This document shows positions 48,644 through 59,484 of a DNA stretch of 64,000 bases, in pieces (within the stretch, counting starts at the first letter, position 1; every line of letters begins with the position of its first letter). The notes under the pieces are model-generated. The model saw only the letters and a list, made by a program, of their open reading frames with translations, had not been told where the DNA came from and ran no database searches. Source of the DNA: Asterochloris sp. CNOR1 (Eukaryota; Chlorophyta; Trebouxiophyceae; Trebouxiales; Trebouxiaceae); contig OZ017753.1 in assembly GCA_963969365.1 (NCBI GenBank), forward strand, positions 930,001 through 994,000, read 5' to 3'. The position numbers were made by a program, and so were the translations under genes.

Positions 48644-49383
48644 GAAGGGACACCTCGCCACTGCGCGAGTCTAGCTACAAGGGAAGGCTGGGTGAGATGA
48701 GGCTTGTCAGATCAGCACGACAGCGCCATTTCTACCTCCGGTACTCTGTGCAAAACAGGACAGTGATAAATGACTTAAGAGTGGCTGCGGGCCATCGGTG
48801 GGGCTCCACAGGTGTAAACCCACAGCTGTTTTGGCGTAAATGTCTGATGCCAAGCAGGCACGACAGAAGTCACAATCGCGTGCAGGAGGAGGGATCGGCA
48901 GACAAGAGCGACATGATAGAGAGCTGCAGCAGGAGAGAAGCGGTCAGGCAGATCTTGCCACACTACAGCAGCAGACAATGAAGGCAGGAGACTGACAATG
49001 AAGGCAGAGGGGGAGGTGGATGAGCATAAGGTCTTCCTCAGGCAGGATGTTGTGAAGGTTGTCAAGCCTTGTGGAGTAATGTATATGGAGACGCAGACGT
49101 TGACGAGCACCTGCTGCTCTCCCTCAAGCAGCTGTTGAAGAGGCACCAGCTCTGGCTGAGGTCCAGGGGCCTAAGAAAGCAGGCTATGCCTCAATGGAGG
49201 CTGGAAACCTGAGACTGCAGGGATAGGAGTCTGTGCTAAGCTCACAGCAGCAGGCCCCTCTGCCACGACAAGGAGTTGGCTTGTTCGCCACTGAGCAAGT
49301 GAGCTTCAGAAGTCTTCATGAACAGCTACAGAAATTCTCATGGGTTGGCAAAGCAAGACTTCATGCAGATGTTGAAGGGGCGG
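48644..49383. other. Intergenic region between exchanger 3' end and dynamin-like 5' end
   Basis: About 740 bases with no recognised exon. A short direct repeat, gacaatgaaggcag, occurs twice near 48974 and 48992. It should hold the 3' UTR of the exchanger and the promoter of the GTPase gene. Confidence 0.45.
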
Positions 49384-52300
49384 TCACTGCCATCCAAGGT
49401 ATGTGTCAAGCAGGTACACCGTCAGCAGGGAGGCTGGCCAGAGGGCGAGGGCAGGGGCAGCAACATAGGCCGGAAACTGGTGCTTCTTCCATGATAGCAG
49501 ACCAAACGCTATGGTTGGCAACACGATAACAGTAACCTCGCTGCTGTACACCCAGTCCAGCTGGTTGCGCCACACCGAATACAGCAGCAGCCCCAGGACA
49601 AGGGAGTTGTTCACAGTGACTGCGCCTGTAATCTTCAGCAACACAGAAACACCTCGGTCCTCAGCATGCTGTTCTGAGGCAAATGCAGCAGGGTGGCTCA
49701 AAGAATCTGAGTATCTGCTGGAAGTCAGGTCAGCAGAACAGTCACACATCACCGCACACAGGTGCAGTTTGGAGACTTGCCTGACTGAATGTGAGGCTGA
49801 TATTTCGTCTGGTTTTCCCCGCCGCAAAGGACAGGGACGAAACCATCTCTGATGCATTGGAAGCAAGGGGGGCTAGAGCAAAAGCCACAAAGAAGGGAGC
49901 GATGTTCAAAGCCTTGGAAAGGCTGTTGAGGGCATCCACTAGGGGGTCACTGAAGATAGCACAGATTGCAACACCTGCAGGGGAGGAAAGCACCAATACG
50001 GGCTGCAGCAGCTTGTTGCCGCTGACATCCTGAAAGGTGCACATGGGCAGCACAATGGAGTGCCAGCAACGCTTTTCAAGGCTAAGATCAGCTAGCACAC
50101 AAGCATTGCGTTGCAAGCGTTGAGCTGTAGGGCAGTGCAATGTCCTGTGGTCTGGATGAAGAGCCCACAATATCAGGCTTCTGAAAATGACTGATGCAGC
50201 CAGCTTGCCTGCTGCAAGTTTTCCAATGGAGCGAATCCATATCTGGGTTTCGCTGTATTCCTCATCATCATCTGAGTCTTCATCTTCTTCATCTTCTTCT
50301 TGCCTGCACATGGCACTGCAAGGATCAGCTGCAGCAATGGTCTCTGCCCGGCATTGGCGAGAGTGGCCAGCCACGTGCACTATCTGGTCCGGGCAACAAA
50401 CACGTGCGATCAGAAAGTGATAGGCCAGTGCCATAAAGCTGAGCTTAGAAATTGATAGGCCAGTGCCATGAAGCTGCAGTGCTTGCCTGGACGGCTTTGG
50501 CATCGGTATGTCGTAGAGAAGCCCGGCAGATGTGCCAGCAGCTGAGTGACCTTGCCGCTTCAAAAGCTTCTGCTTCTCACCGACCCACCTGCAGCAATAA
50601 AATTATTTTCCATGGGACCCTTGGGATGCAGGCTGATGCAAAGTGTGAGCCAATGCAACTGCAGGTTGATGCAGCTTGGGCTTGCATTGAATAGTGCAGG
50701 CTTCCAGCGATGCCTGTGGCATAAAGAGCAAAACAGTGTGGGCATTGAGCACCAGGTGCATGCGCTTGGGAATGCTAACTTCTGGTCCGTTTCCGATTCA
50801 AGCGAATTGCCAAAAGCACATGCAGGGTGACAAATGTAGCTTGCACTGGGCCGTAGTCAAACACACAGGGAGACGGGCAAAGCGATGACGCAGTCTGCAA
50901 CCTGGTGAGCGTATGACTAAACTCCTCCTCGCTCACAACGTCATCTCTGCTTTGGTCAAATTCCTGCACCAGTCAGCAGATGTATGTCGGCCTTGTGTTG
51001 GCTGGCTGGCACCCATTGCAATTCTTCGGTTCCTCTGCTTGGCCCCAGTGTGCTCGTCTTTACGCCTAGGCAGGACAGTAAGATGCCAGCTAGCCCACCT
51101 TAGAAGACAGCCCACCTCAGAAAGCAAATCGTCGCCCACAGATGTCATGGACTGATCAGCAACATGATTCCATGCACTGCAAACTACAAGGCCATGGCCA
51201 CCATTGTTAAGTAGGCCTTGCACCCTGTTGCTGACTGCTGTGTGTTGGCTATCAGAGTGTAGACATTGAGAGAGGACTGAGGGCAAGGTTTCCCACAGAA
51301 GGCCAGCAGTCATGCTGTGGCCCACCTTCATCCAGTAGGCCATGTCTGTTTCACTGTCTGCCGCATTCTCGCTGGTAAGCGCCAGCCCCAGAAGCAGGCC
51401 AGCAAGCTCCTTGCTGCTGATGACTCCATCGCCGTCCGCATCGAAGTTGGTGAACAGGGAGTGGACCGCTTCCTCGTTCAGCCGCCCCTGCCGCATAAGG
51501 GATCCATAGGGCTCTGACTGCCGCGCCATGGCGCTGACAGCCTGGGAGCGCAGCCTGAAGCAGGGCAAATTGTTGCTCGCAAGGACTCTCCTCACCTGAC
51601 AGGCCTGCTGAGCATGCTCCCTAAACTTGCGCAAGCACAGCAGCTAAGGCAGCTGCGCCCCATCGCATCAAGGGCTCGGGACCACAGCGTGCAGGAGAGG
51701 AGAGTAGGATGCATCAAGCAGGTGCAGCAAGACTCCAGGCACCCATGGCCACGCAACCGAAGCTTGCACAGGCAGGTTTGCTGCGGAAGCCATGCAGCAG
51801 TAGTACACTGCTGAGAGCAACGCCTGCAGTGGAGTAGCTCCTAGCCTGTGTGGCCAGTGACCAGGCCAGACCTAGCAAGTATGCTTTCAGGGCTCAGGTG
51901 CTGCAGCTGCCAGACACAAGGGCTGCAGCCCCAGGGTGCCACCCGGGACAGCTTCAGTGGGATTCGCTGCCTGGTGCTTGTGCGGCAGCAGACATGTGCA
52001 GACCCAGGCTCATCTGGTCACCTGCGTGAGCTGCCCCAGTAGGGGGCTGGGCAGCAATGCATGGCACCAGATGCCCTGTGAGCAGATCAGGATCTCCACC
52101 TGCACGGCCCCTACTTCTGGATGTCTGTCTGTAAATCAGACTTGAGCAAAAGCAAATTCTCAAGACAGACCCATACATTGCAACGCAGCTGGGCCTCGAC
52201 CGCCCCAAGCCCGTCTGTGCTCACCACCATGCCAATACTAAGCCTACCCCAGTTGCCACATGCCCTGGCAGATCCCCGGCATGCATCCCAAGCCCTCACT

Positions 52301-54799
52301 TCCACTGCCCACCTGTGCCGCCGTGCCTTCTCCATACGCTTCTTTTGCATCTCAGGGTACAGCACCTGGGCCACGCAGTAGGCCACCAGGGTGACTTCAC
52401 AGACAGCGCACCCCAGCAGGGCGGCCTGGGGGTCTTCAATGTCCCCCAGGAAGGCAGGCACCTGCAGGGCAGGGGAGCTGAGTGTGTGAGCGCTTGGCTG
52501 ACCGGAGGTGCACAGGATTGTCCCACTTCCAAGGGAGGCAGAAACCCGGCAGGGTCGGGGGCCGCTGAGTGTGTGAGTCCTTTGTGTAGAGACAGAGGTA
52601 CTTGCTGGGAGATCCCCAGTGTCCATCATGGCAGGTATCTGCAGGGCAGCTTCACCAGGGGGTAAACAACACAAACTCTCCAGTGCATTTGACAGGCTGC
52701 TGAGGGTTCCAGTGAGGCAGTTGAGTCAGTGCACGGGGAGCACTGCCGAGACACTTCATGGTTCTACTGCCCAGCAGGGGCTGGCTGTAGAGCTGCAACC
52801 GCCGCCAGCAACATAAGCACCTGCAGGGCACCGGGGTGTGCGTCAACGAAAAGCAGCTCAGCCTACTCGAGCATGGGTCTTGAAGAGGTGGAGGAATTAT
52901 GTTGCCATCAAAGGCAAGGCAGCTCCTCGCAAGCTTACCCACCTTGCTTTCAGAAAGGGCCATTGAGGATCCTTGACTTGTTGCTGGTGCGACGCTTTAG
53001 GATGCGATGCTGCAAGTTGTGGATGTCAAGACTGACCACTAACGCACAGTCAGAGACGGAGGGCAAGGGCAGGTGCTGCCAGAAGATTCAAGATGACACC
53101 TTTCCCTGCAGGGAGACTCAGAATCCAAAGGGCCGCCGCACACTGTGGCTGCGTCCCTTGTGCAGGCTAAGGAACAGAGGCTTGATGGATGGCAGAGGCT
53201 TGATGGATGGCAGCCTGAGCTCACAATGACGCTGGCAGGGAGAGCCTTCTCACAGTGAGAGGCACACCTGGACAAAGCCATAAAAGAGTGCTGTCAGGGC
53301 CATCAGCAGGGCACCCTGGGACGTGCCGTTTTCCAGGGTCACTCCAGTCGAAAACCAGTCCCCCCGCCTCGTCAGGGTCTTGTTTCTGGCCCTTCCCTGG
53401 TCATCAAAGTCGCAGCGCCCCAGCAGGATGGAGCCTCCCCAACCAAGGCTAAGCAGCAACACGTTGCTGCCTGCAATACAAGGGGCATGACTATGGGCAT
53501 GCCAGGCACTGCTTGGTTGGCAGATGGAGTCCTGGCAAGCCAGCATGCCACTACAACAGGCGAGCAGGGCACATGAAGGCGCACTGACTGTGTTCTGTAA
53601 AACGCTGGCAGCAGGTGTTTGTCTGCTCGACTCTGTCAGGGCATCTAGGCGACAGGCCAAGCTGACCGACGCTGGCAGGCAAAGGACGCCTGCGCTGTGC
53701 TGTGCATTGTTTAGCAGCCTGCAGCACACCAGACCTGCCAGCGCGCCAATGCCCACAGCCACCTCCTCCTGAGCTGCCTCCCGGCTGGAGGCAAAGGCTG
53801 ACACCCCAACAATGAGGGCGTCAGGCAGGCCACCTAGCAGAGGCAGCACCAGCCCTGCAGCAACAAGAGCTTCTGCTGGAGTTGGGCATTGCCCCGGGCG
53901 CCCAGCAGAGGCAGGACAAGCCCTGCAGCAATGGTGCACCTTGTTGGGCCTGAGCAAGCTTCTCTGCATCGCGCTGCTTCACAGCAGGGCAGGTGCATCA
54001 GTGGCAATGCTGCATAAACAGCAACAGCAGCAGGGCCCCTTGCCGGGCCTCAGCAAGCTTCGCCGCCTGCAGCTGGTCTGCGGTATGCCAGGCAACAATG
54101 CAAAGTCACTGCCAGGTGTCTATGCGACCAAGATGCCAGATGTGCTGCATGCCTTTCGACTCGAGTGCAGCGACACAGCCTGCTGTGCTGCAGGCAGCCT
54201 GCTGTGCTGCCTACCCCCAATAAGGCCAGGATTGTCCAGGACTTCTAGCAGGCCCTCGCTGCCATCAGACAGCAGCTTGGCCCCTTGAAGCAGCAGGTAG
54301 CCATAGGTAATGGTCTCCAGTGCGGCCCCAGACAGACTGGTTGTGCTGCAGGGCACACAGTGCTGCAATCTCTGCAGCTGCTCTGCTGCATTCCCTGACC
54401 CACTTGGATCTGCTGTGACATAAACACCATCAAATTCTGTCTAAAAGGCTAACGGCGTCAGACAAGTCCACCAGCAAGAGTAAGCAGCAGCATTTACACT
54501 CACTGCCTGGCCTGCCATCAGGCAAGAGTGCTGCAGCATAGAAATCCCAACTATGCAAAAGACAGATTCATAACATCACCAGCAGAACCAGTGGGCAGCA
54601 GCCCTGCAGGACTGCACCTGACATCGAATAGGTCGCCCAGGACTCGTGCTGGCGACACCAACAGCGCAGTGCCCAGCAGGAAAGCTGCTGCCACTGCCCA
54701 TGGCCTGATGCGGCTCTGCAGGCTTTTGGACTCCTCCCCTGCCTGGGTCTGGACAGGCAGGGGCTGCAGCACCAGCCTGCCGTCCTTGAGCACTGCCAT
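49384..54799 (-). CDS. NCL-type EF-hand Na+/Ca2+ exchanger-like membrane protein
   Basis: Cation/Ca2+ exchanger of the plant/algal NCL group, with two alpha-repeat halves and EF-hands between. The likely first exon (ATG 54799) carries a signal-anchor (PWAVAAAFLLGTALLVSP) and joins in phase zero to an exon reading TEFDGVYVTADPSG, then CVPCSTTSLSG. Then come YGYLLLQGAKLLSDGSEGLL near 54300, alpha-1 GLVLPLLGGLPDALIVG near 53850, and NVLLLSLGWGGSILLG near 53440. EF-hand 1 is FDADGDGVISSKEL near 51430 and EF-hand 2 is FDQSRDDVVSEEEF near 50950. An acidic Asp/Glu run is near 50290, alpha-2 is FVAFALAPLASNASEMVSS near 49850, and the last transmembrane exon ends LLDTYLGWQ. Probable site is vacuole or plasma membrane. 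The EF-hands suggest Ca2+ gating. The first exon also resembles the MinC last exon next door, so the true start needs transcript data. Confidence 0.86.
50277..50308 (-). repeat. Trinucleotide-like tract coding for an acidic run
   Basis: Plus-strand repeats of tcttcatct/tcttcttc type encode EEDEEDEDSDDDEE in the exchanger's loop between the EF-hands and alpha-2. Length variation is likely between strains. Confidence 0.8.
50418..50478. repeat. 26-base near-tandem duplication in the exchanger gene
   Basis: The unit at 50418-50443 recurs at 50453-50478 (35 bases apart) with about three mismatches. It lies in an intron. Confidence 0.9.
53831..54068 (-). repeat. Nested partial duplications at the alpha-1 exon (exchanger gene)
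   Basis: The alpha-1 exon start (53831-53864, AGLVLPLLGG) has a copy at 53898-53932 that still reads AGLVLPLLGA. A second pair (53939-53969 and 54038-54068) shares a different unit (gcctnagcaagctt). All extra copies lie in the upstream intron. Confidence 0.82.
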
Positions 54800-55043
54800 C
54801 TGGGCTGTGCCGGCTGACTGCGCACTGCTATTGAGCTCCAGGCCTGCAGCAGGGCTTGCTCATGAGGACAGGCTGCAAACGGGCAGCACCGGCCTCAAGC
54901 ATCAGCCTGCCACCTGGGCTGTGCCGGGCGCCAGCATGCCGCTGTTGCATGCCTCATTTGCAACAGGACACACGTGTATCAACTGCCAGGCATTGCAACA
55001 TCAGCCTGCCATTCATGAGCACTGCCATTTGGGCTGTGGCGAG
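54771..55043 (-). repeat. Three copies of a MinC-tail-like exon
   Basis: Copies at 55000-55043, 54901-54928 (shortened in the middle) and 54771-54815. The outer copies read AQMAVLMNGRLMLQ and AQMAVLKDGRLVLQP in the same sense. The first ends the MinC-like frame; the last sits in the exon taken as the start of the exchanger. Confidence 0.88.
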
Positions 55044-55784
55044 GCCCGCAACTTGCCGTCCTGCAGGACATGCAAATTGTACCAGGCAGGGCTCCAATTC
55101 CACCCCTGCCGTTCCACTGTGCATGGCCCTTTGCAATGCTCAGTGCAGCCCAGAGTTCGCTCTTGCAGAGTTATTGCGGCCGCATGTGTGCCTGCGGACA
55201 AATGCAGCAGCCTGCGGGGTGAGGGGGCCATGCAGGGCACACGTGCGCGTGTACAAGGCAAGCCAGGGCAGGTCAGGCAGGTGTTGCGACATCAATGCAG
55301 CACTCTCACCTGCATCGCCAATTTGCAATGCCTCAGGCTGCATGCCCAGTGCCAGCACCAAGGCTGATCCAGAGCCATTGCTGCCTGCGTGCACTGTCCC
55401 TGCCAGCCTGCACAATTTCCATTTGTGGCAAAGAGGCATGCAGCCAGCATGCATCTGCTTAGTGTTCCATGCACCACCGCACCTCCCAATCACAATCACA
55501 TCTGCGCCGGCCGACAGCTCTGCACCCTTTTCCACATCGCCGTAGATGATCACAGTTCCTGTGCCATGCACCTTTTGCCCAGCATGCACTGAGTCCTTGA
55601 CATACAGTGCCTGCTGCTCGTTGCTTCTTTGCTGCAGAGCTCCATCGCCTGAAATACCCTGTGCTGTTTTCTGGGCAGATGAGGCCCTGGGTCTGCAAAG
55701 AACTGCCTTTCGGGCTGTCGAATGGAATAGTCGGGCTGATAATCTAGGTGGGATGGCATGCCTGCAGCCAAGCAAGCCGTTCAT
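54954..55784 (-). CDS. Plastid MinC-like septum-site protein (C-terminal domain only)
   Basis: MinC restricts FtsZ ring placement; the C-domain binds MinD. Exon 1 from the ATG at 55784 begins with an Arg/Ser/Ala-rich stretch (PPRLSARLFHSTARK), likely a plastid transit peptide. It goes on to VKDSVHAGQKVHGTGTVII and YGDVEKGAELSAGADVIVIG, the right-handed beta-helix pattern of MinC_C. Exon 2 (about 55405-55315) completes GRLAGTVHAGSNGSGSALVL and LALGMQPEALQIGDA with exact phase. A third exon gives VAGLATAQMAVLMNGRLMLQ and stops at 54954. The total is about 165 residues. The MinC N-domain is absent. The alternative last exon (copy at 54771-54815) would give a different tail. The start codon faces SelU 57 bases away. 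Confidence 0.78.
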
Positions 55785-55840
55785 GAGGCTGTCGGCCTGT
55801 ACACATCTGCCACTTTTGACTGGTCACAGGCTTGACGAGC
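55785..55840. promoter_or_regulatory. Very short bidirectional start region (MinC / SelU)
   Basis: Only 56 bases separate the proposed start codons of two divergent genes. Either the 5' UTRs overlap or one true start lies further in. No promoter motif was recognised. Confidence 0.35.
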
Positions 55841-58800
55841 ATGCATGCCTTGGGGCTCACAGGTCTTGCATGCTCACGCCTGAGAGTGCCCATGCAGGCA
55901 AGGCATCTGCAAGTGGTCATTGCCAGCTCCACATCACACACAGCAACACATTCTGCTCAGTCCCTGCCTGTTGAAGACCAGATGTACAAGCAGCAGCGCC
56001 TTCGCAACATTCAGGCCTCAGACAGCATCCAGCAGGCTGGCAGGCAAAAGCTTGTCCAGCACCTTCAAGCAGACCAGAAGCCATTCACAGCTGCTCACTT
56101 GGCTCATGGAAGCAAGCGGCGCAGGCTGGACTATGCATCCGGCCACAGAGCGCCCCAGGTGCTAACCCCCTCTGCTGGTCGAAGTTGCCAATACGGGCTT
56201 GCCAGCGTGGACTGCCCCTGTTGCTGCAAAGGCCTGCTGGCATGCACACGGCTGCCCTGCCCCTGTACATAGTTGGCCAGCCTACACAACTGTGTTCAAG
56301 ACACAGGTTTTGCCTGCTGCCCCTGCACAGGTACTGGACCCTGAGGAGGAGCTGCTGGACCCTCGGGATTGGGATCTGATTTGTGATGTGAGGAGCCCCT
56401 CAGAGTATGAGTGCGATCATGTTGTCGAAGCCATCAGCACTCCTGTGCTCAACAACGCCCAGCATGCAGAGATTGGCACCCTGTACAAGCAGAGGTGACT
56501 TGCCGAACGGAGGATCTGCTGTTCCTCAGGCCTGCCAGTCATCAGGATTGTGTTGAGGAGCAGAATGCGTCTGCTGCTCAGGTCAACAATTATCGGTATC
56601 GTGCTCCTGCCAGCAAGCCGCACAGCAGTGGACGGCTGCCCACAAGCTTGTAGACATGGTGAAAGCCAGGCCCACACTTGACAAGCATGCCTTGCTCCTG
56701 CAGCCAACATGCTGCCAAGCGCCTGGGAGCTGCCTACATATCAGCCAACATTGCCGACATCCTGCACCAGCACTTCCAGACAGCTGAGAAGGAGACGCGC
56801 ATCTTGGTGCGTGGCCTGCACAGCTCACTGCGTGTTGCAGTTGAGCACCTGTCCTGGGATGGGGACATCTCAAAGATGGAGGACATTTGCAAGTGTCAGA
56901 TTGCACGACACTTTCAGTGCGAAAGCATAAAATGGCGCTGCCTGCACGCAAAATGACAGGCGACGAACGATCCAAGGAATACAAATGCATTGCTGCAGTC
57001 AAGCACCTCTGTGTTGACCTTCAGAGGTGACGTGTGCCCGGGCATGTGACCCCCACTGGTACAGCTAAATCATGTCAGCACATGCCTGTGAAGAGATCCA
57101 AGCCTACGTGGATAATCCTGCATGTCTGTGGCAGCATGCCACAGGTTGCTGCAGCTATCATATTGGCTCTTGACAGCTCAACGAGTGCATGCTAGCCCTC
57201 AGCCATCCATGGATGACCTTTGCTGCAGGTCTATTGCTGGCGAGGGGGCAACCGCAGCGCCAGCCTGGCGCATGTGCTAAGCCAAATTGGCTTTGATGTG
57301 GCTGTGCTGAGCAGGGGCTACACTGGGTACAGGAAACAGGTGATCGCCACTGCTTCCTCAGGCAGAGTGGAGACCCCAGCACCAGACTGCCGTCTCCCAG
57401 GGTGACACATGTTAGTCCTACCTCCAGCACAAGCACAGCACCCAGAGCAAGCTGGTGTCTTCTAAAGTGAGGCTACGGATGGGCCTGCTGCTGAACACCG
57501 CCTAGGCTGCTGTCGACCCTAAGGGGTTACGCTTGCTAGTGTGGCCAACACCAATCCCCTGCTGTGTGGTCCAGGTGCGGATGTGTATGGAGGCTCTGGG
57601 CCGCTTTGACTATCACATCATCTCCGGGCAGACTGGCTCTGGGAAGGGCAAGCTGCTGGACGCCCTGAGAGACCAGGGCGCTCAGGTGTGCTGCCGAGAA
57701 AGACCTGTGGCTTGCAGCTGCCTGCCATGCTGCATGCAGTCACGTCACCGAGGTGTGCAGCACCTGCCAGACACCCTAAGTGCAGCACCTTGACATCAAG
57801 CATTGCTGCCCCGCAATGGTTGCATTCAAAGTCATGTTACTGATTTAGCTGTCTGATGCATGCCCTCTACGCTGTATGCAAGCTACGCTGTGCCTGCTGC
57901 AGGTGGTAGACCTAGAGGGCGCAGCCGAGCACAAGGGTAGTGTGCTAGGGGACAATCCTGACAAGCCCCAGCCGCCGCAGAAGATGTTTGAGTCCCTGCT
58001 GCTGGCCCAGATGCGGCACTTCAGCGTGCAGCGCCCCGTCTGGATTGAGAGTGAGAGCGCCATGGTGGGCCTGAGGGACGTACCCAGGTGTCTGTGGAAG
58101 GTGAGGGCCTGACTGCTTGCCCAGCTGTGTGCTCTGGTGCCTGCGAAAGGTGATGTGCATGTAACGCTACATGTTTGCACAACAGAGCCAGCAGCTGCAG
58201 AGGTTGACGTCACTCGTCTGTGCACTCCCTTCCTCTTGAGAGCGCCTTGGCAGCATCATTGCAGGCCTCCTTTGCTGCAGCACCAACTGATGTGGCTCCT
58301 GGTGTTGCTCCCATATCCTGGGACTGCTGACCAGCCACCAACACTGCCTGTGGCCCTGCAGGCCATGCAGCAGCCGGAGCACGTGACTGAGCTGCAAGTG
58401 CCCATGGCTGCTCGCGTGGCCTGGCTGAATTGCCAGTACACCCACTTCCACCAGCACCCCGGCAAGGGCGAGCTGCTGAGGAAGCTGCAGAAGCTACGCA
58501 AGATCATTGGCGGGAAGGTGAGGAGAGGGGCCCGGCCTGCCAGACACTGCAGCCAGCTTGATGCCAGTCCCTGCCAAGTATGCATCATCTCTTTTCTACA
58601 TGGTGCACTTGCAAGACATAGGTGCATCACTGGCTGTCTGCTGTGGGTGCTTGATGCACACCTGCAGATGCAGAGCCAGCAGATGGAAGGCCCATACCTG
58701 TCACAGTCCAGAGCGCCAATTGAGCTTGCCAGCATTACCATCTCCTCCAGACTCTGGCGGCCTGCTGTGTGTGCATCACGCCGGCTGCCTTCAAACCACT

Positions 58801-59297
58801 GCAGCGCAGCTCAAGGCCACATCTGCTTTGCATTGCTGCCAATATGCATTGTCAAGGTCTTGATCAGACTTCTTTGTGTAGTCTGCTGCAGACTGCTCAA
58901 CCTGACATAGTCTTACTCTGCCTTGCGTCAGGCAGTGAACTCTCTGTGTGGTCTGGCTGAGGCAGAAGACTGGAATATTTTTGTTGAGCAGCTCCTCCTT
59001 CAGCACTATGATGCCGCCTATGAAAAGGCCAAACGACGCCATCAGCAGGCGGCAAGTCAGCAGCGGGCCAAGCACCCAAAGCGGGAGGATGACTCAGATG
59101 CAGACTCGTCCGCAGGAATGAACATGAGCCAGTCAGTCTCTGAAGCATCTACACCAATCACACCTAGTGACTCTGACTGTTTTGTGCAGCCTAACATGCA
59201 TCTCCTGTCTTTACCCAACATGGATGATGATGTCTTCTCAGAAGCAGCACTGAACCTTTTGAGGACTTACGATCCTGCAGCTTTGCAGATTGGGTGA
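55841..59297 (+). CDS. SelU: tRNA 2-selenouridine synthase (SelU/MnmH, rhodanese + P-loop)
   Basis: Converts 2-thiouridine to 2-selenouridine at wobble U34 of tRNAs through a geranylated intermediate, using selenophosphate. The first exon runs from the ATG at 55841 to about 56157 (QMYKQQRLRNIQASDSIQQA), a non-conserved leader. The rhodanese domain follows: DWDLICDVRSPSEYECDH (56360), then IGTLYKQ joined in phase to SQHAAKRLGAAYISANIADI (56700), and the active-site CWRGGNRSASL (57230) with LSRGYTGYRKQ. The P-loop domain is DYHIISGQTGSGKGKLLDAL (57610), VVDLEGAAEHKGSVLGD (57905), QKMFESLLLAQM, and RPVWIESESAMVG (58040). The last exons are ARVAWLNCQYTHFHQHPGKG and FVEQLLLQHYDAAYEKAKRR, then an acidic/basic tail ending at 59297. 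The Walker A reads GSGKG: the usual Ser/Thr after Lys is Gly. Confidence 0.88.
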
Positions 59298-59484
59298 ATG
59301 CCTTCACGATGCCCTGTATATTGCTGCAGCTCTAAAAACACCCCTCTGGCTCTCTGCCAATGGAAGCGGAATGGGTTCAGCTGATGACCTTGCTCTTGGC
59401 TGGAAATCTGGGAAGGCTTCTAGGTCCTGCCATCGCCTGGGTTCAGGGAAGGCTCTATCAAGTGCAGCAGCAGCATTGAAGTCA

